Under the pieces are notes generated by a model. That model was not told the DNA's origin and made no database searches. It was given only the letters and a program-made list of their open reading frames with translations. Shown one piece after another: positions 33,058 to 41,708 of a stretch of 64,000 nt of DNA (positions within the stretch are counted from its first letter, which is position 1; each line of letters begins with the position of its first letter). Source of the DNA: Chryseobacterium wanjuense (GTDB lineage: Bacteria; Bacteroidota; Bacteroidia; Flavobacteriales; Weeksellaceae); NCBI RefSeq assembly GCF_900111495.1, contig NZ_FOIU01000001.1, forward strand, positions 930,001 through 994,000, written 5' to 3'. The position numbers and the translations under genes are program-made.

Positions 33058-33675
33058 ATGAAGAAAAATATACTCATTACATTATCTGTTTTTATTTCCG
33101 GTTTTGTTTTTTCACAGGATTACAAACAGAAAATAGCTAAAGCAACCTGCGACTGTGTAGCTAAGGTAAAGTCTGAAAATAAAAATTCTAAAAATTTAGA
33201 AGCTCAATTGGGAATTTGTATGTTAAAAGCATCATCACCATATGCTGCGGAACTGAAAAGAGATTATAATATTGATGTTTCAAAAGCGGATGCATTTGAT
33301 GATAATAATAAAGCCATGGATGATTTTGCTGGAGCAATAGGAATAGCGATGGTAAGTGAGTGTTCAGACGTTTTTCTGGAAATTATGAACTCAAAAGAAG
33401 GTGCTCAGGAAGGTGAAGTTCAGCTGTTGATCAGCGGAACAATTACTAAGATTGAAAAAGAGAATTTTGTGATTTTCCATGTGGTAGGCGACAATAAAAA
33501 TTTAACTAAACTGTACTGGATTTCAAATATTGAATCAAATCTGGATCTTCCTAAAGAATATAATTCGCTCATCAATAAAAAAGTGAGCATCAGTTATTAT
33601 ACATCCGAAATTTTCGATGCAAAAATTAATGATTATAAAAATGTGAATATAATCTCAGGTCTGAAAACAGATTAA
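33058..33675 (+). CDS. secreted protein of unknown function
   Basis: 205 residues with signal peptide (FVFS before Gln20). 'KIAKATCDCVAKVKSEN' carries a CxC pair, and two more Cys lie at 'GICML' and 'SECSDV', all in a helical N-terminal half that resembles other Bacteroidetes exported helical proteins with 'CxC' motifs. The C-terminal half (from ~residue 120) looks like a small OB-like beta domain ('LLISGTITKIEKENFVIFHVVG'). Function unknown. It has its own strong promoter. Confidence 0.68.
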   Translation: MKKNILITLSVFISGFVFSQDYKQKIAKATCDCVAKVKSENKNSKNLEAQLGICMLKASSPYAAELKRDYNIDVSKADAFDDNNKAMDDFAGAIGIAMVSECSDVFLEIMNSKEGAQEGEVQLLISGTITKIEKENFVIFHVVGDNKNLTKLYWISNIESNLDLPKEYNSLINKKVSISYYTSEIFDAKINDYKNVNIISGLKTD

Positions 33676-33730
33676 TGATCTTTGTTAAAAACTACTAGAC
33701 ATTATTTTTTTCATTCTTACATCTATTTAT

Positions 33731-33738
33731 TATATTTG
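33731..33738 (+). promoter_or_regulatory. -7 box TATATTTG of dnaN
   Basis: Perfect TAnnTTTG match 21 bases before the dnaN ATG; no TTG at the right distance. Confidence 0.5.
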
Positions 33739-33759
33739 TAAAAACTTATTTTTAAATCT

Positions 33760-34890
33760 ATGAAATTTATTATTTCAAGTGGTGAACTGCAGAAGGCTTT
33801 GCAAACTGTAAGTGGCGTAATATCAAGCTCTCAATCGAGACCTATTTTAGAAAACTATCTTTTTGAATTAGACGGAAATAATGTTACCATTACAGCATCT
33901 GATGGCGAGACAACTCTTGTAACTTCTCTTGAGGTGAAGTCTGATGACGCAGGTAAATTTGCCGTTCCTGCTAAGATTTTTCAGGATTTTATAAAGACTT
34001 ATGGGGAACAACCTCTCACATTAGCTGTAAAGGATAATGCGGAAGGAACCGGAAGTCAGCTTGAGATTTTAGATGAAAAAGATAATTTCGCGGTAGCATT
34101 AGACAACGCAGACGATTATCCGGAATTGCCGGAATTTGACGCTTCCCAAAGTGTTACTATGTCTGCCGGAGTATTGTCTGAAGCACTTACCAACACTCTT
34201 TTTGCAACGAGTAATGACTCTCTTCGTCCTGTAATGACGGGAGTTCTATTCCAGTTTGGAGAAAATGAAACGAATTTCGTTTCTACAGATTCTCACAGAT
34301 TGGTAGTATATAAAAGAACGGATCTGATGAATGCCGAGCCAATGGAATTCATCATGCCTAAAAAACCGTTGAATATTTTCAAAAATATTTTAGCAAGTTC
34401 CAATGATGACGTTACCATCGACTTCAACGAGAACATGGCTAAATTTACTTTTGGAAAACACATCTGGATCTGTAGACTGATCGATGGAAAATATCCGAAC
34501 TATACGGCGGTAATCCCGAAAGAGAATCCGAATGTGCTGACAATCAACAGAAATCTTTTGTTGGGAGCCATCAAAAGAGCTTCTATCATGTCTAATAAAT
34601 CTACCAACCAGGTACGATTTAAGCTGTCGGCAAACATTCTTCACCTTCACGCAGAAGATACGGAATACGCAAACAAAGCGGATATGCAGATTCCTTGTGA
34701 CTACAACGGAGAAGATATCAACATCGGGTTCAGCTCTAAGTTTCTGACGGAAATGTTGACGATTCTTAGTTCAGATGATATCACCATGAAAATGTCTCAA
34801 CCCAACAGACCGGGAATCATCGAACCTCTTGATGGTCTTGAAGAGAACGAAAATATCTTAATGTTATCAATGCCGGTAATCGGGTTGTAA
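33760..34890 (+). CDS. dnaN: DNA polymerase III beta sliding clamp
   Basis: 376 residues, the standard length. Three clamp domains are recognisable: 'FIISSGELQKALQTVSGVISSSQSRPILENYLFEL', the middle 'FATSNDSLRPVMTGVLFQF', and the C-terminal 'FSSKFLTEML' with the closing 'NILMLSMPVIGL'. The ring tethers polymerases to DNA during replication. It is not next to dnaA or recF here, a separated arrangement that is usual in Bacteroidetes. A terminator follows. Confidence 0.96.
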   Translation: MKFIISSGELQKALQTVSGVISSSQSRPILENYLFELDGNNVTITASDGETTLVTSLEVKSDDAGKFAVPAKIFQDFIKTYGEQPLTLAVKDNAEGTGSQLEILDEKDNFAVALDNADDYPELPEFDASQSVTMSAGVLSEALTNTLFATSNDSLRPVMTGVLFQFGENETNFVSTDSHRLVVYKRTDLMNAEPMEFIMPKKPLNIFKNILASSNDDVTIDFNENMAKFTFGKHIWICRLIDGKYPNYTAVIPKENPNVLTINRNLLLGAIKRASIMSNKSTNQVRFKLSANILHLHAEDTEYANKADMQIPCDYNGEDINIGFSSKFLTEMLTILSSDDITMKMSQPNRPGIIEPLDGLEENENILMLSMPVIGL

Positions 34891-34912
34891 TATTAATTTT
34901 GATAAAATTTAC

Positions 34913-34943
34913 AGAGGTTTTGATTTTTCGGAACCTCTTTTTA
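34913..34943 (+). terminator. terminator after dnaN
   Basis: Seven-pair stem agaggtt / aacctct, loop ttgatttttcgg, then TTTTTA. Confidence 0.75.
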
Positions 34944-35000
34944 TTTTTTATTTGAAGCTTTATTCCGTTTGAAATTTATGTTGAGCTTATTGAAGTACTA

Positions 35001-35052
35001 TATCTTTTGGGTTGCGGGCGGAGCGAAGCGGAGCCCGTAACCCAAAAGGATA
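35001..35052. repeat. long GC-rich hairpin repeat
   Basis: Arms cttttgggttgcgggc / gcccgtaacccaaaag pair over 16 bases with one G-T, loop ggagcgaagcgga. No T run follows. It opens a 590-base gap (34891-35481) before pheT that consists of repeats and AT-rich leader. Confidence 0.7.
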
Positions 35053-35083
35053 CCGCTCCAATTGGGGCTAGGATTACTCTATC

Positions 35084-35176
35084 GTCATTGCGATGAACAA
35101 AGTGAAGAAGCAATCTCTTAAAATAAAATATAAAGCTTGTCATTCCTTCAAGGATCTAAGAATAGTTATTAGAAAA
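35084..35176. repeat. two adjoining intergenic repeats before pheT
   Basis: 35084-35117 is an inverted copy of 32578-32611. 35132-35176 (aaagcttgtcattccttcaa...) matches 45181-45224 in the same orientation with few differences. Further on (35285-35315) is the word 'aaatctgcacaatctgccaaaatc', similar to 7965-7990. Confidence 0.6.
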
Positions 35177-35481
35177 GATTCTGGAAAGATTCACTTTTAG
35201 ATGCTTTGACTATGTCGACAAACTTAATGCTTATTTGCGCATATTGATCTGTGAAAATTTTATTTAATCAAAATAAAAAATAAAATCTGCACAATCTGCC
35301 AAAATCGGCGAGAGGAAGAAAAAAATATAGGGAAAATTAACAATTTAAAGTCCCGTATAAATTTCTCTATTTCTCAAAAAAACACGACATTTGTAGATTC
35401 AAAAATTCAAATAAAATTCAAAATAGATTAAATGAAACCGAAAGGTTCCATCTGTCTAAAAAAATAAATAGAAATTATCAG

Positions 35482-37884
35482 ATGAAAATATCAAACAACT
35501 GGCTGAAAGACTTCATCAAAACGGAATTAAAAACTGAAAGAATCGGTGAATTCCTTACGGATATAGGTCTTGAGGTGGAAGGGATAGACAAATTTGAAAG
35601 CATAAAAGGAAGCCTGGAAGGAATTGTTGTAGGCAAGGTTTTAACTTGCGAAAAACATCCGAATGCCGACAAATTGAGAAAAACGACTGTAGATGTAGGA
35701 AACGGAAAAGTATTGAACATCGTTTGTGGAGCTCCGAATGTTGAAGCCGGACAAACAGTTCCTGTGGCAGTTGTTGGAACCAAAATCTATGATAAAAGCG
35801 GGAACTTTTTTGAAATCAAGGAAGCGAAAATCAGAGGAGAAGTTTCTCAGGGAATGATTTGTGCGGAAGATGAGCTGGGTCTTAGTGATGACCACGGCGG
35901 AATCATGGTTTTGGATGAAGAAAAATATGAGCTTGGGAAGAATTTTGCAGATTATTTTGAATTAACAAACGACGAAGTTTTTGAAATTGGTTTAACGCCA
36001 AACAGAACCGATGCTATGTCTCACTACGGCGTAGCAAGGGATCTTTTTGCATACCTTTCGACCAACAAACAAAAATCTGAATTTGAAAAAGTATCTTCAG
36101 ATGTTTTAAATAACGAAGGAACCCACGATTTTACACTGGAGGTTGAAGATGCGGAACTTTGTCCAAGATATATCGGAGCGGTGATCGAAAACGTAAAAGT
36201 TGCAGATTCTCCGGCTTGGCTGAAAGATAGGTTAAAAGCGATCGGGTTGAGTCCGATCAATAATATTGTAGATATTACAAATTATGTTCTTCACGGCTAT
36301 GGACAGCCGCTTCACGCTTTCGATGCAGATAAGATTGAAGATAAAAAAGTGAAAGTGGGAACTGTAAAAGAAGGAACAAAATTTACCACTTTAGACGGTA
36401 TTGAAAGAACCTTGAACGGTTCTGAGATCATGATCAAAGATGGAAAAGATAATCCGATGTGTATCGCCGGAGTTTTCGGAGGGGCAAACTCGGGAGTTTC
36501 TGATGAAACGAAAACTATTTTCCTTGAAAGTGCTTATTTTAATCCGGTTGCAGTAAGAAAAGGAGCAAAATTCCATGGGTTGAATACAGATGCTTCTTTC
36601 AGATTCGAAAGAGGAGTTGATCCTAATATTACAAGAACAGCGATCACAAAAGCGATTACATTGATTCAGGAATTGGCTGAAGGGAAATTGGTTGGTGATT
36701 TGCTGGAAGAATATCCTAAGAAAATCGAGGATAATTATGTGATTATCAGATTCTCGAAAATCGAACAGATTTTAGGAACAAAAATTCACAGGGAAAAAGT
36801 AAAAGAGATTTTAAAAGCCCTTGATATTCAGGTGTTAAATGAAATTCAGAACGGCTTGGAAATCTCTGTTCCTGCTTACAGAGCAGATGTGACACGAGAA
36901 ATTGACGTTATTGAAGAAATTTTAAGAATCTACGGGTACAATAAAATTGATGCGCCGCAAAAAATTTCGTTTACACCGGTAAAATTAACTGCTCAGGATC
37001 AGGACGAACTGGAAAACAACTGGGCGAGAACTTTACAGGGACTTGGTTTCAACGAAGTGATGAACAATTCATTAACTTCTGTGAAAGACGAGACCGATGC
37101 TGTAAAATTATTAAATCCGTTGAGTAATGATCTGGCGTTTATGAGAAAGTCTTTATTGGAAGGGCTTCTTCAAAATGCAATTTACAATATCAACAGAAAG
37201 AATCAGGATATTAAATTCTTCGAATTCGGAAAAATTTACCATAAAAAAGAAAAATACGAGGAAAGAAAACAGCTTGCTATTTTGGTTTCCGGAAGAGATG
37301 TTGCGGAAAACTGGCTGCAGCCAAAATCTGCGACAAGTTTCTATAACTTAAAAGCTTACGTAAAAGTATTATTAGAGAAATTAGCAATTGATTATAAAGA
37401 AGTTGCTTTATCTGATGAAAGATTTTCTGATGCTTTGGCTTATGAAGTTGATGGCAAAGCTTTGGTAAGAATAGGAAAGGTTTCATCTCAACTCCTGAAA
37501 GACTTTGATATCGACCAGGAGTGTTTCTATGCTGAAATTGAGCTTGAATTTGCTCAGCAACTACGTTCTAAAAACGAATTGAAGTTTAAGGATATTCCTA
37601 AATTCAACAAAATCAGAAGAGATTTGGCATTATTGATCGATAAGCATATCAATTATGAAGATCTTTATCAGACGGCTAAAAATAATAAATCGCCTTACAT
37701 TAAAAATATCAACTTATTTGATGTTTATGAAGGAAAAAATCTTCCTGAAGGTAAGAAGTCATACGCAATGAGCTTTGAACTTTTGAATGAAGAAAAAACT
37801 TTGGAAGAGAAAGAAATTGCAGCGGTAATGGATTCTTTGGTGAAGTCTTTCCAAAAAGAATTCAATGCAGAATTGAGAGGATAA
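35482..37884 (+). CDS. pheT: phenylalanyl-tRNA synthetase beta subunit
   Basis: 800 residues, full length. N-terminal tRNA-binding (EMAP-like) domain with 'VGKVLTCEKHPNADKLRKTTVDVG', B3/B4 editing domain ('PRYIGAVIENVKV', 'HAFDADKI'), B5 domain, catalytic-like core, and C-terminal FDX-ACB anticodon domain ('FKDIPKFNKIRRDLALLIDK'). It pairs with PheS to charge tRNA-Phe; pheS is not adjacent, which is common in Bacteroidetes. A repeat-packed leader precedes it and a terminator-like repeat follows. Confidence 0.95.
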   Translation: MKISNNWLKDFIKTELKTERIGEFLTDIGLEVEGIDKFESIKGSLEGIVVGKVLTCEKHPNADKLRKTTVDVGNGKVLNIVCGAPNVEAGQTVPVAVVGTKIYDKSGNFFEIKEAKIRGEVSQGMICAEDELGLSDDHGGIMVLDEEKYELGKNFADYFELTNDEVFEIGLTPNRTDAMSHYGVARDLFAYLSTNKQKSEFEKVSSDVLNNEGTHDFTLEVEDAELCPRYIGAVIENVKVADSPAWLKDRLKAIGLSPINNIVDITNYVLHGYGQPLHAFDADKIEDKKVKVGTVKEGTKFTTLDGIERTLNGSEIMIKDGKDNPMCIAGVFGGANSGVSDETKTIFLESAYFNPVAVRKGAKFHGLNTDASFRFERGVDPNITRTAITKAITLIQELAEGKLVGDLLEEYPKKIEDNYVIIRFSKIEQILGTKIHREKVKEILKALDIQVLNEIQNGLEISVPAYRADVTREIDVIEEILRIYGYNKIDAPQKISFTPVKLTAQDQDELENNWARTLQGLGFNEVMNNSLTSVKDETDAVKLLNPLSNDLAFMRKSLLEGLLQNAIYNINRKNQDIKFFEFGKIYHKKEKYEERKQLAILVSGRDVAENWLQPKSATSFYNLKAYVKVLLEKLAIDYKEVALSDERFSDALAYEVDGKALVRIGKVSSQLLKDFDIDQECFYAEIELEFAQQLRSKNELKFKDIPKFNKIRRDLALLIDKHINYEDLYQTAKNNKSPYIKNINLFDVYEGKNLPEGKKSYAMSFELLNEEKTLEEKEIAAVMDSLVKSFQKEFNAELRG

Positions 37885-37918
37885 TTTTACAGATTATAAT
37901 TAAAAATATATCAATAGG

Positions 37919-37942
37919 AACGGGCTTTAGCCCGTTTTTTTT
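37919..37942 (+). terminator. terminator after pheT, made of the 'AACGGGCTTTAGCCCGTT' repeat
   Basis: Seven-pair stem aacgggc / gcccgtt, loop ttta, then eight T. The preceding atatcaatagga links it to the repeats at 45294-45410 and 47175-47309. Confidence 0.85.
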
Positions 37943-37997
37943 GTTTAAATGTGAATATAAGGCTCAGTATGACATTACAAATTAACTATCAAATAAG

Positions 37998-38040
37998 CAG
38001 TTAGTATTAGGAGTGTCATGCAGAGCCAGTCGAAGCATCT
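37998..38040 (+). repeat. 'CAGTTAGTATT...TGTCATGC...GTCGAAGCATCT' repeat
   Basis: The 43-base stretch matches 32053-32095 closely, from cagttagtatt through gtcgaagcatct. It lies between pheT and the META-domain gene. Confidence 0.65.
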
Positions 38041-38142
38041 ATTTGAGAAAATAGGATAAATATTCAAACAATTCACAGTGAAAAACAATCGTTAAAAAAA
38101 CAATAAAATTCCCTGAAAACCGTTCAAATAATATAATTTCCG

Positions 38143-38150
38143 TAAATTTG
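38143..38150 (+). promoter_or_regulatory. -7 box TAAATTTG of the META-domain gene
   Basis: Perfect TAnnTTTG match 20 bases before the ATG at 38171. Confidence 0.5.
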
Positions 38151-38170
38151 ATTAACTCAAAAAGAACAAA

Positions 38171-38581
38171 ATGAAAAATCTTTTTTTAAGTATATGTGCG
38201 GCAGGAATTTTGGCTTCTTGTGGAACAATGTCCAGCTCATCTGCTTCAAAAGTGGGAAAAGCTCAGCCGTCTCTGGCGGGTACAAAATGGGCTTTAGCTG
38301 ATAATGTGAAAGGAAAAATTCCTACATTGAATATTGAAGGTGAAAAAATCAGTGGAAACGCAGGTTGCAACAATTACTTCGGGACGGCAAAAGTAGATCC
38401 TTCTACAGGTAATTTTTCTGCAGGACAAATGGGATCGACCAGAATGGCCTGTGATAATATGAATGTAGAGAAAAACTTCATGGATATGATGGGGAAGGCC
38501 AACAAATACGTAGTTTCCGGAAGTACTCTGGAATTGTACCAGGACAATCTTTTACTCTTAAAATTCAATAAAGCTGAATAA
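38171..38581 (+). CDS. META-domain (HslJ-like) lipoprotein
   Basis: 136 residues. Lipobox 'GILASC' (Cys17), then one META domain: 'LAGTKWALADNV', 'GNAGCNNYFGTAKV', 'STRMACDNMNVEKNFMDMM' and the final strand 'LELYQDNLLLLKF' are the typical blocks; the Cys pair of 'GCNNYF' and 'MACDNM' is also conserved in HslJ. HslJ-type lipoproteins are linked to heat and antibiotic (novobiocin) tolerance; the mechanism is unknown. Ends at a strong terminator shared with the convergent acidic protein gene. Confidence 0.87.
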   Translation: MKNLFLSICAAGILASCGTMSSSSASKVGKAQPSLAGTKWALADNVKGKIPTLNIEGEKISGNAGCNNYFGTAKVDPSTGNFSAGQMGSTRMACDNMNVEKNFMDMMGKANKYVVSGSTLELYQDNLLLLKFNKAE

Positions 38582-38587
38582 AAAAAA

Positions 38588-38615
38588 CAAAAGGAACTCG
38601 TTTGAGTTCCTTTTT
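38588..38615. terminator. bidirectional terminator
   Basis: Eleven-pair stem aaaaggaactc / gagttcctttt, loop gttt, T run on plus and A run on the other flank; it serves both convergent genes. Confidence 0.88.
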
Positions 38616-38632
38616 TATGTTTAAAGTGTTAA

Positions 38633-38872
38633 TTAATCTTCTTCCTCGTCGTCGTACTTAGCCAACTCTTCATCACACCATTTAAACGCAGCTTCTACCA
38701 CTTTCGTAGCTTCGTCTGCCATAGTTTCTTCATCATCACCTTCAAGATCGTCTAACCACTCCACTTCTTCTTCCTCAACGTTTAAGATAAATCTTGGATA
38801 TTCTGTGTGAACTACGAATAAATCTTCTGGAAATTCCGAATTATCTGCTAATAAAAACTTTGGTAATTTCAT
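38633..38872 (-). CDS. small acidic protein, conserved in Bacteroidetes
   Basis: 79 residues. 'MKLPKFLLADNSEFPEDLFVVHTEYPRF' is the well-conserved part, followed by an Asp/Glu-rich middle and end. I recognise it as a recurring flavobacterial protein without a known role. A TATCTTTG box lies 25 bases upstream. Cytosolic; strong negative charge suggests a binding partner that is basic or a nucleic-acid mimic, but that is speculation. Confidence 0.7.
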   Translation of the reverse strand: MKLPKFLLADNSEFPEDLFVVHTEYPRFILNVEEEEVEWLDDLEGDDEETMADEATKVVEAAFKWCDEELAKYDDEEED

Positions 38873-38896
38873 TTTTTTAATGTTTTAACTTTAAAC

Positions 38897-38904
38897 CAAA
38901 GATA
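38897..38904 (-). promoter_or_regulatory. -7 box TATCTTTG of the acidic protein gene
   Basis: Minus-strand perfect TAnnTTTG match. It sits in the 38-base gap to the GT-C-like gene, so the small protein has its own promoter. Confidence 0.5.
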
Positions 38905-38910
38905 ATAAAA

Positions 38911-40227
38911 TTATTGGTATTTGTTCTTGTCGATCTTAATTTTTTGTAAAACTTTATACCTCGTTAACGTAGCCTTTTGAAGCGTGTCTTTAGGCTTAAA
39001 AGTGAGATTAATATTAGGATTTATGGTACTTATCAATTCTGCGACCTGTATTTTTTCAAGATCTTCGGTGGTTTCTAGGTAAAATTTCAACGGAACCTTG
39101 TCCAGATTCTCAGATTGCAGAAATTCGGTCATCTCTTTTCTGTTTTCCAAATAGTTCCCTTTGGAGAGCCAGGTGAAAACAATTCCGGACATAATACTTA
39201 AAATTCCGACCGCATATGTTTTAACATCAAGAATTTGAAATAATTTTTTAAAATAAATCAACCAGATCGGAAAGCTGAAAGGCGCCATCAAACGATAATC
39301 AATCGCATTCACAGGATAAAAATACTGTACAAAATAAGAACAGACAATCCCCGAAATACTTACAAATACAAAGAAAAATTCAGCATCCGAAAGTTTATAT
39401 TTTATAAAAAGATAAATGATTAAAATAATATTCAAAAAACCGATTCCGTAAATAGCGTAATTAATCACTCCACCGCCCGGATTGGCAATATGAATGAATG
39501 GATTAAACGTCGTACACAAGCCTTGAAACAGTTCTTTCAATAATTGTGAAGTCGGATGTAAACCTGTTATTAAAGCGTCTTTAATATAATTTTCGTTAAA
39601 ATAATCGATAAATAGAAATTTATACAAAACCACAAAAACAAAACCGATAGCTCCTGAAATGATAAAAGTTTTAGCATAGTTTCTCTTCCAGAAAATAAGT
39701 CCGTAAAGTCCGGTTCCGCCGATAATAAAGAGCGAACTGTACCTGATGTTATAAAGAGCAATTAAACTCAATGAAAGATAAAAAATAGCTTTTCCTTTCT
39801 CTAATTTTCCGTTGATAATTAATGATGAAACATATAAAAACAGGATAACAAAAGGCAGTATCAACGCTTCGCTCATCGTGTATGAAAAAATAGACAGAAA
39901 ACTGAATAATGCACAGGCGACAATGGATTCTTTAAAGAAAAATTTCTTTTTCCATGTGAAAAAAATGATGAAAAGAAATGCCGCAATTCCAATGATTTTA
40001 CTGCTCCAGAATTCATCCGTACCAAAAAAGGTAAAGAATTTTATAGCAGCTGGATAGCCAAGCGGAGTAGTGGTATTATCAATTTCCGGTAGGTTATGCG
40101 CAAACCTCATATAACGGATAGAATCAGGGTTTGTGCGCCCTTTTTCATTGAGCAAAAAACGCAAAATGGTCATCACTAAAGTAATGATGACCAATGATAT
40201 CTGAATATATTTTTCTTTGAATTTCAT
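38911..40227 (-). CDS. polytopic membrane protein, GT-C glycosyltransferase-like
   Basis: 438 residues from ATG 40227 (a TTG at 40266 is less likely). About ten to eleven hydrophobic helices, with the first periplasmic loop carrying 'RTNPDSIRYMRFAHNLP' and 'TPLGYPAAIKFF', the place where GT-C enzymes keep their catalytic Asp. The C-terminal ~80 residues are a soluble tail ('VPLKFYLETTEDLEKIQVAELI'). It may transfer a sugar from a polyprenyl-phosphate donor; the family is uncertain. Upstream is a repeat-like stretch with 'attcactattgacgattcac'. Confidence 0.55.
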   Translation of the reverse strand: MKFKEKYIQISLVIITLVMTILRFLLNEKGRTNPDSIRYMRFAHNLPEIDNTTTPLGYPAAIKFFTFFGTDEFWSSKIIGIAAFLFIIFFTWKKKFFFKESIVACALFSFLSIFSYTMSEALILPFVILFLYVSSLIINGKLEKGKAIFYLSLSLIALYNIRYSSLFIIGGTGLYGLIFWKRNYAKTFIISGAIGFVFVVLYKFLFIDYFNENYIKDALITGLHPTSQLLKELFQGLCTTFNPFIHIANPGGGVINYAIYGIGFLNIILIIYLFIKYKLSDAEFFFVFVSISGIVCSYFVQYFYPVNAIDYRLMAPFSFPIWLIYFKKLFQILDVKTYAVGILSIMSGIVFTWLSKGNYLENRKEMTEFLQSENLDKVPLKFYLETTEDLEKIQVAELISTINPNINLTFKPKDTLQKATLTRYKVLQKIKIDKNKYQ

Positions 40228-40351
40228 GAAAAATGTGAATTTAGTGAATTTTGCATTGCCAATCAATTTTCTTTCGAAGTGAATTTAATTTTGATAGTAA
40301 AGATCCACAGTTGAAAAAATTCACTATTGACGATTCACGTATTCACCTTTC

Positions 40352-41245
40352 TTATTTCAAAAACATTTTCGCTACTTTTTCAGCTTTCTTGCTTTCTGAG
40401 TAGTCGTAGAAACCTTCTCCTGATTTTACGCCCAATTTTCCGGCCATTACCATGTTTACCAATAATGGATTTGGTGCATATTTAGGATTTTTGAAACCGT
40501 CGTACATTACATTTAAGATCGCCAGACAAACGTCAAGACCGATGAAATCTGCCAACTGAAGCGGTCCCATCGGATGAGCCATTCCCAGTTTCATTACGGT
40601 ATCGATTTCCTCAACACCTGCAACACCGTTGTACAGGGTTTCGATCGATTCATTGATCATCGGCATCAAAATTCTGTTTGCCACAAATCCTGGATAATCG
40701 TTTACCTCTACCGGAACTTTTCCTAATGTTTTGCTCATTTCGTAAATAGAGTCAAAAGTTTCTTTAGAAGTAGAATATCCCTTAATAATTTCAACCAATT
40801 TCATGATTGGAACAGGATTCATAAAGTGCATTCCGATAACTTTATCTGCTCTTTTGGTAGCTGCTGCGATTTTTGTAATAGAAATAGACGAAGTATTGGT
40901 AGCCAAAATACAGTTTTCAGGTGCAAACTCATCCATCTGACCGAAAATTTTCAACTTCAGATCCTGATTTTCAGTAGCCGCTTCTACGATAAGATCGGCG
41001 TTTCCTACTGCATTTTTCAGTTCCGTGAAGGTTGAGATATTTCCTAATGTTTCAGCTTTTTGTTCTTCTGTAAGGTTTCCCTTTGCAATTATTCTGTCAA
41101 GATTGGTGGTAATGGTTTTCAGCCCTCTGTCTAAAGCTTCCTGAGATACATCTACTAAGTTTACTTTAAACCCGCTTTGTGCGAAAGTATGTGCAATACC
41201 ATTTCCCATGGTTCCTGCTCCAATAACTACAATGTTTTGAATCAT
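40352..41245 (-). CDS. 3-hydroxybutyryl-CoA dehydrogenase
   Basis: 297 residues, usual length. Rossmann start 'VVIGAGTMGNGIAHTFAQSG', acid that binds the adenosine ribose in 'VNLVDVS', catalytic block 'GMHFMNPVPIMKLVEII' with His and 'TNTSSISI' with Ser, and helical C-terminal domain 'PMGPLQLADFIGLDVCLAIL'. It interconverts acetoacetyl-CoA and 3-hydroxybutyryl-CoA with NAD(P). No thiolase or crotonase is adjacent. A secreted-protein gene ends 20 bases upstream, so they may be co-transcribed. Confidence 0.93.
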   Translation of the reverse strand: MIQNIVVIGAGTMGNGIAHTFAQSGFKVNLVDVSQEALDRGLKTITTNLDRIIAKGNLTEEQKAETLGNISTFTELKNAVGNADLIVEAATENQDLKLKIFGQMDEFAPENCILATNTSSISITKIAAATKRADKVIGMHFMNPVPIMKLVEIIKGYSTSKETFDSIYEMSKTLGKVPVEVNDYPGFVANRILMPMINESIETLYNGVAGVEEIDTVMKLGMAHPMGPLQLADFIGLDVCLAILNVMYDGFKNPKYAPNPLLVNMVMAGKLGVKSGEGFYDYSESKKAEKVAKMFLK

Positions 41246-41265
41246 TTTTCCTTATTTAATTAAAA

Positions 41266-41676
41266 TTATTTTTTATAAATATTTAAATTTCTTGCGTTGG
41301 AAAGATCAGCTTTTTTCACCAGTTCGGCTTCATTAAAATTGACAATTCCGTCTCTGTTTTGTCTTCTGGCACTATTTTGAGCATCGATGGCTCCTTTTAA
41401 CCCTTTGATAAAGTTGGCTTTCTGTGTTTTCGAAAGTTTATCAATTCCGATATACAGATTGTATTCACCTTCTCTTCCCAAGCCGCTTTGTTTGTAGATT
41501 TCCAGTTCTTTTATTTTATTTTTTTTCTGAAATTGGCTTACAAAATCCATTACCGGCTTATCAGACGGGGTACCGCAGCAGATACTTGCGTAGCCGATCT
41601 GCAGATAGTTTTCACTCTTCTGTGCAAAGAAGAATGTACTTAAAAATAATCCTAGTGCGAATAATATTTTTTTCAT
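41266..41676 (-). CDS. secreted protein of unknown function
   Basis: 136 residues with a signal peptide (STFFFA before Gln19). The mature part has an adjacent Cys pair ('YASICCGTPSD') and is Lys-rich with a helical end ('FIKGLKGAIDAQNSARRQNRDG'). No family recognised. It lies 32 bases after the beta-lactamase gene on the same strand and 20 bases before the dehydrogenase gene, so it is probably in the middle of a transcript. Confidence 0.65.
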   Translation of the reverse strand: MKKILFALGLFLSTFFFAQKSENYLQIGYASICCGTPSDKPVMDFVSQFQKKNKIKELEIYKQSGLGREGEYNLYIGIDKLSKTQKANFIKGLKGAIDAQNSARRQNRDGIVNFNEAELVKKADLSNARNLNIYKK

Positions 41677-41708
41677 TTTAAATTGGTTTTAAAAATAAGG
41701 TTAATATT

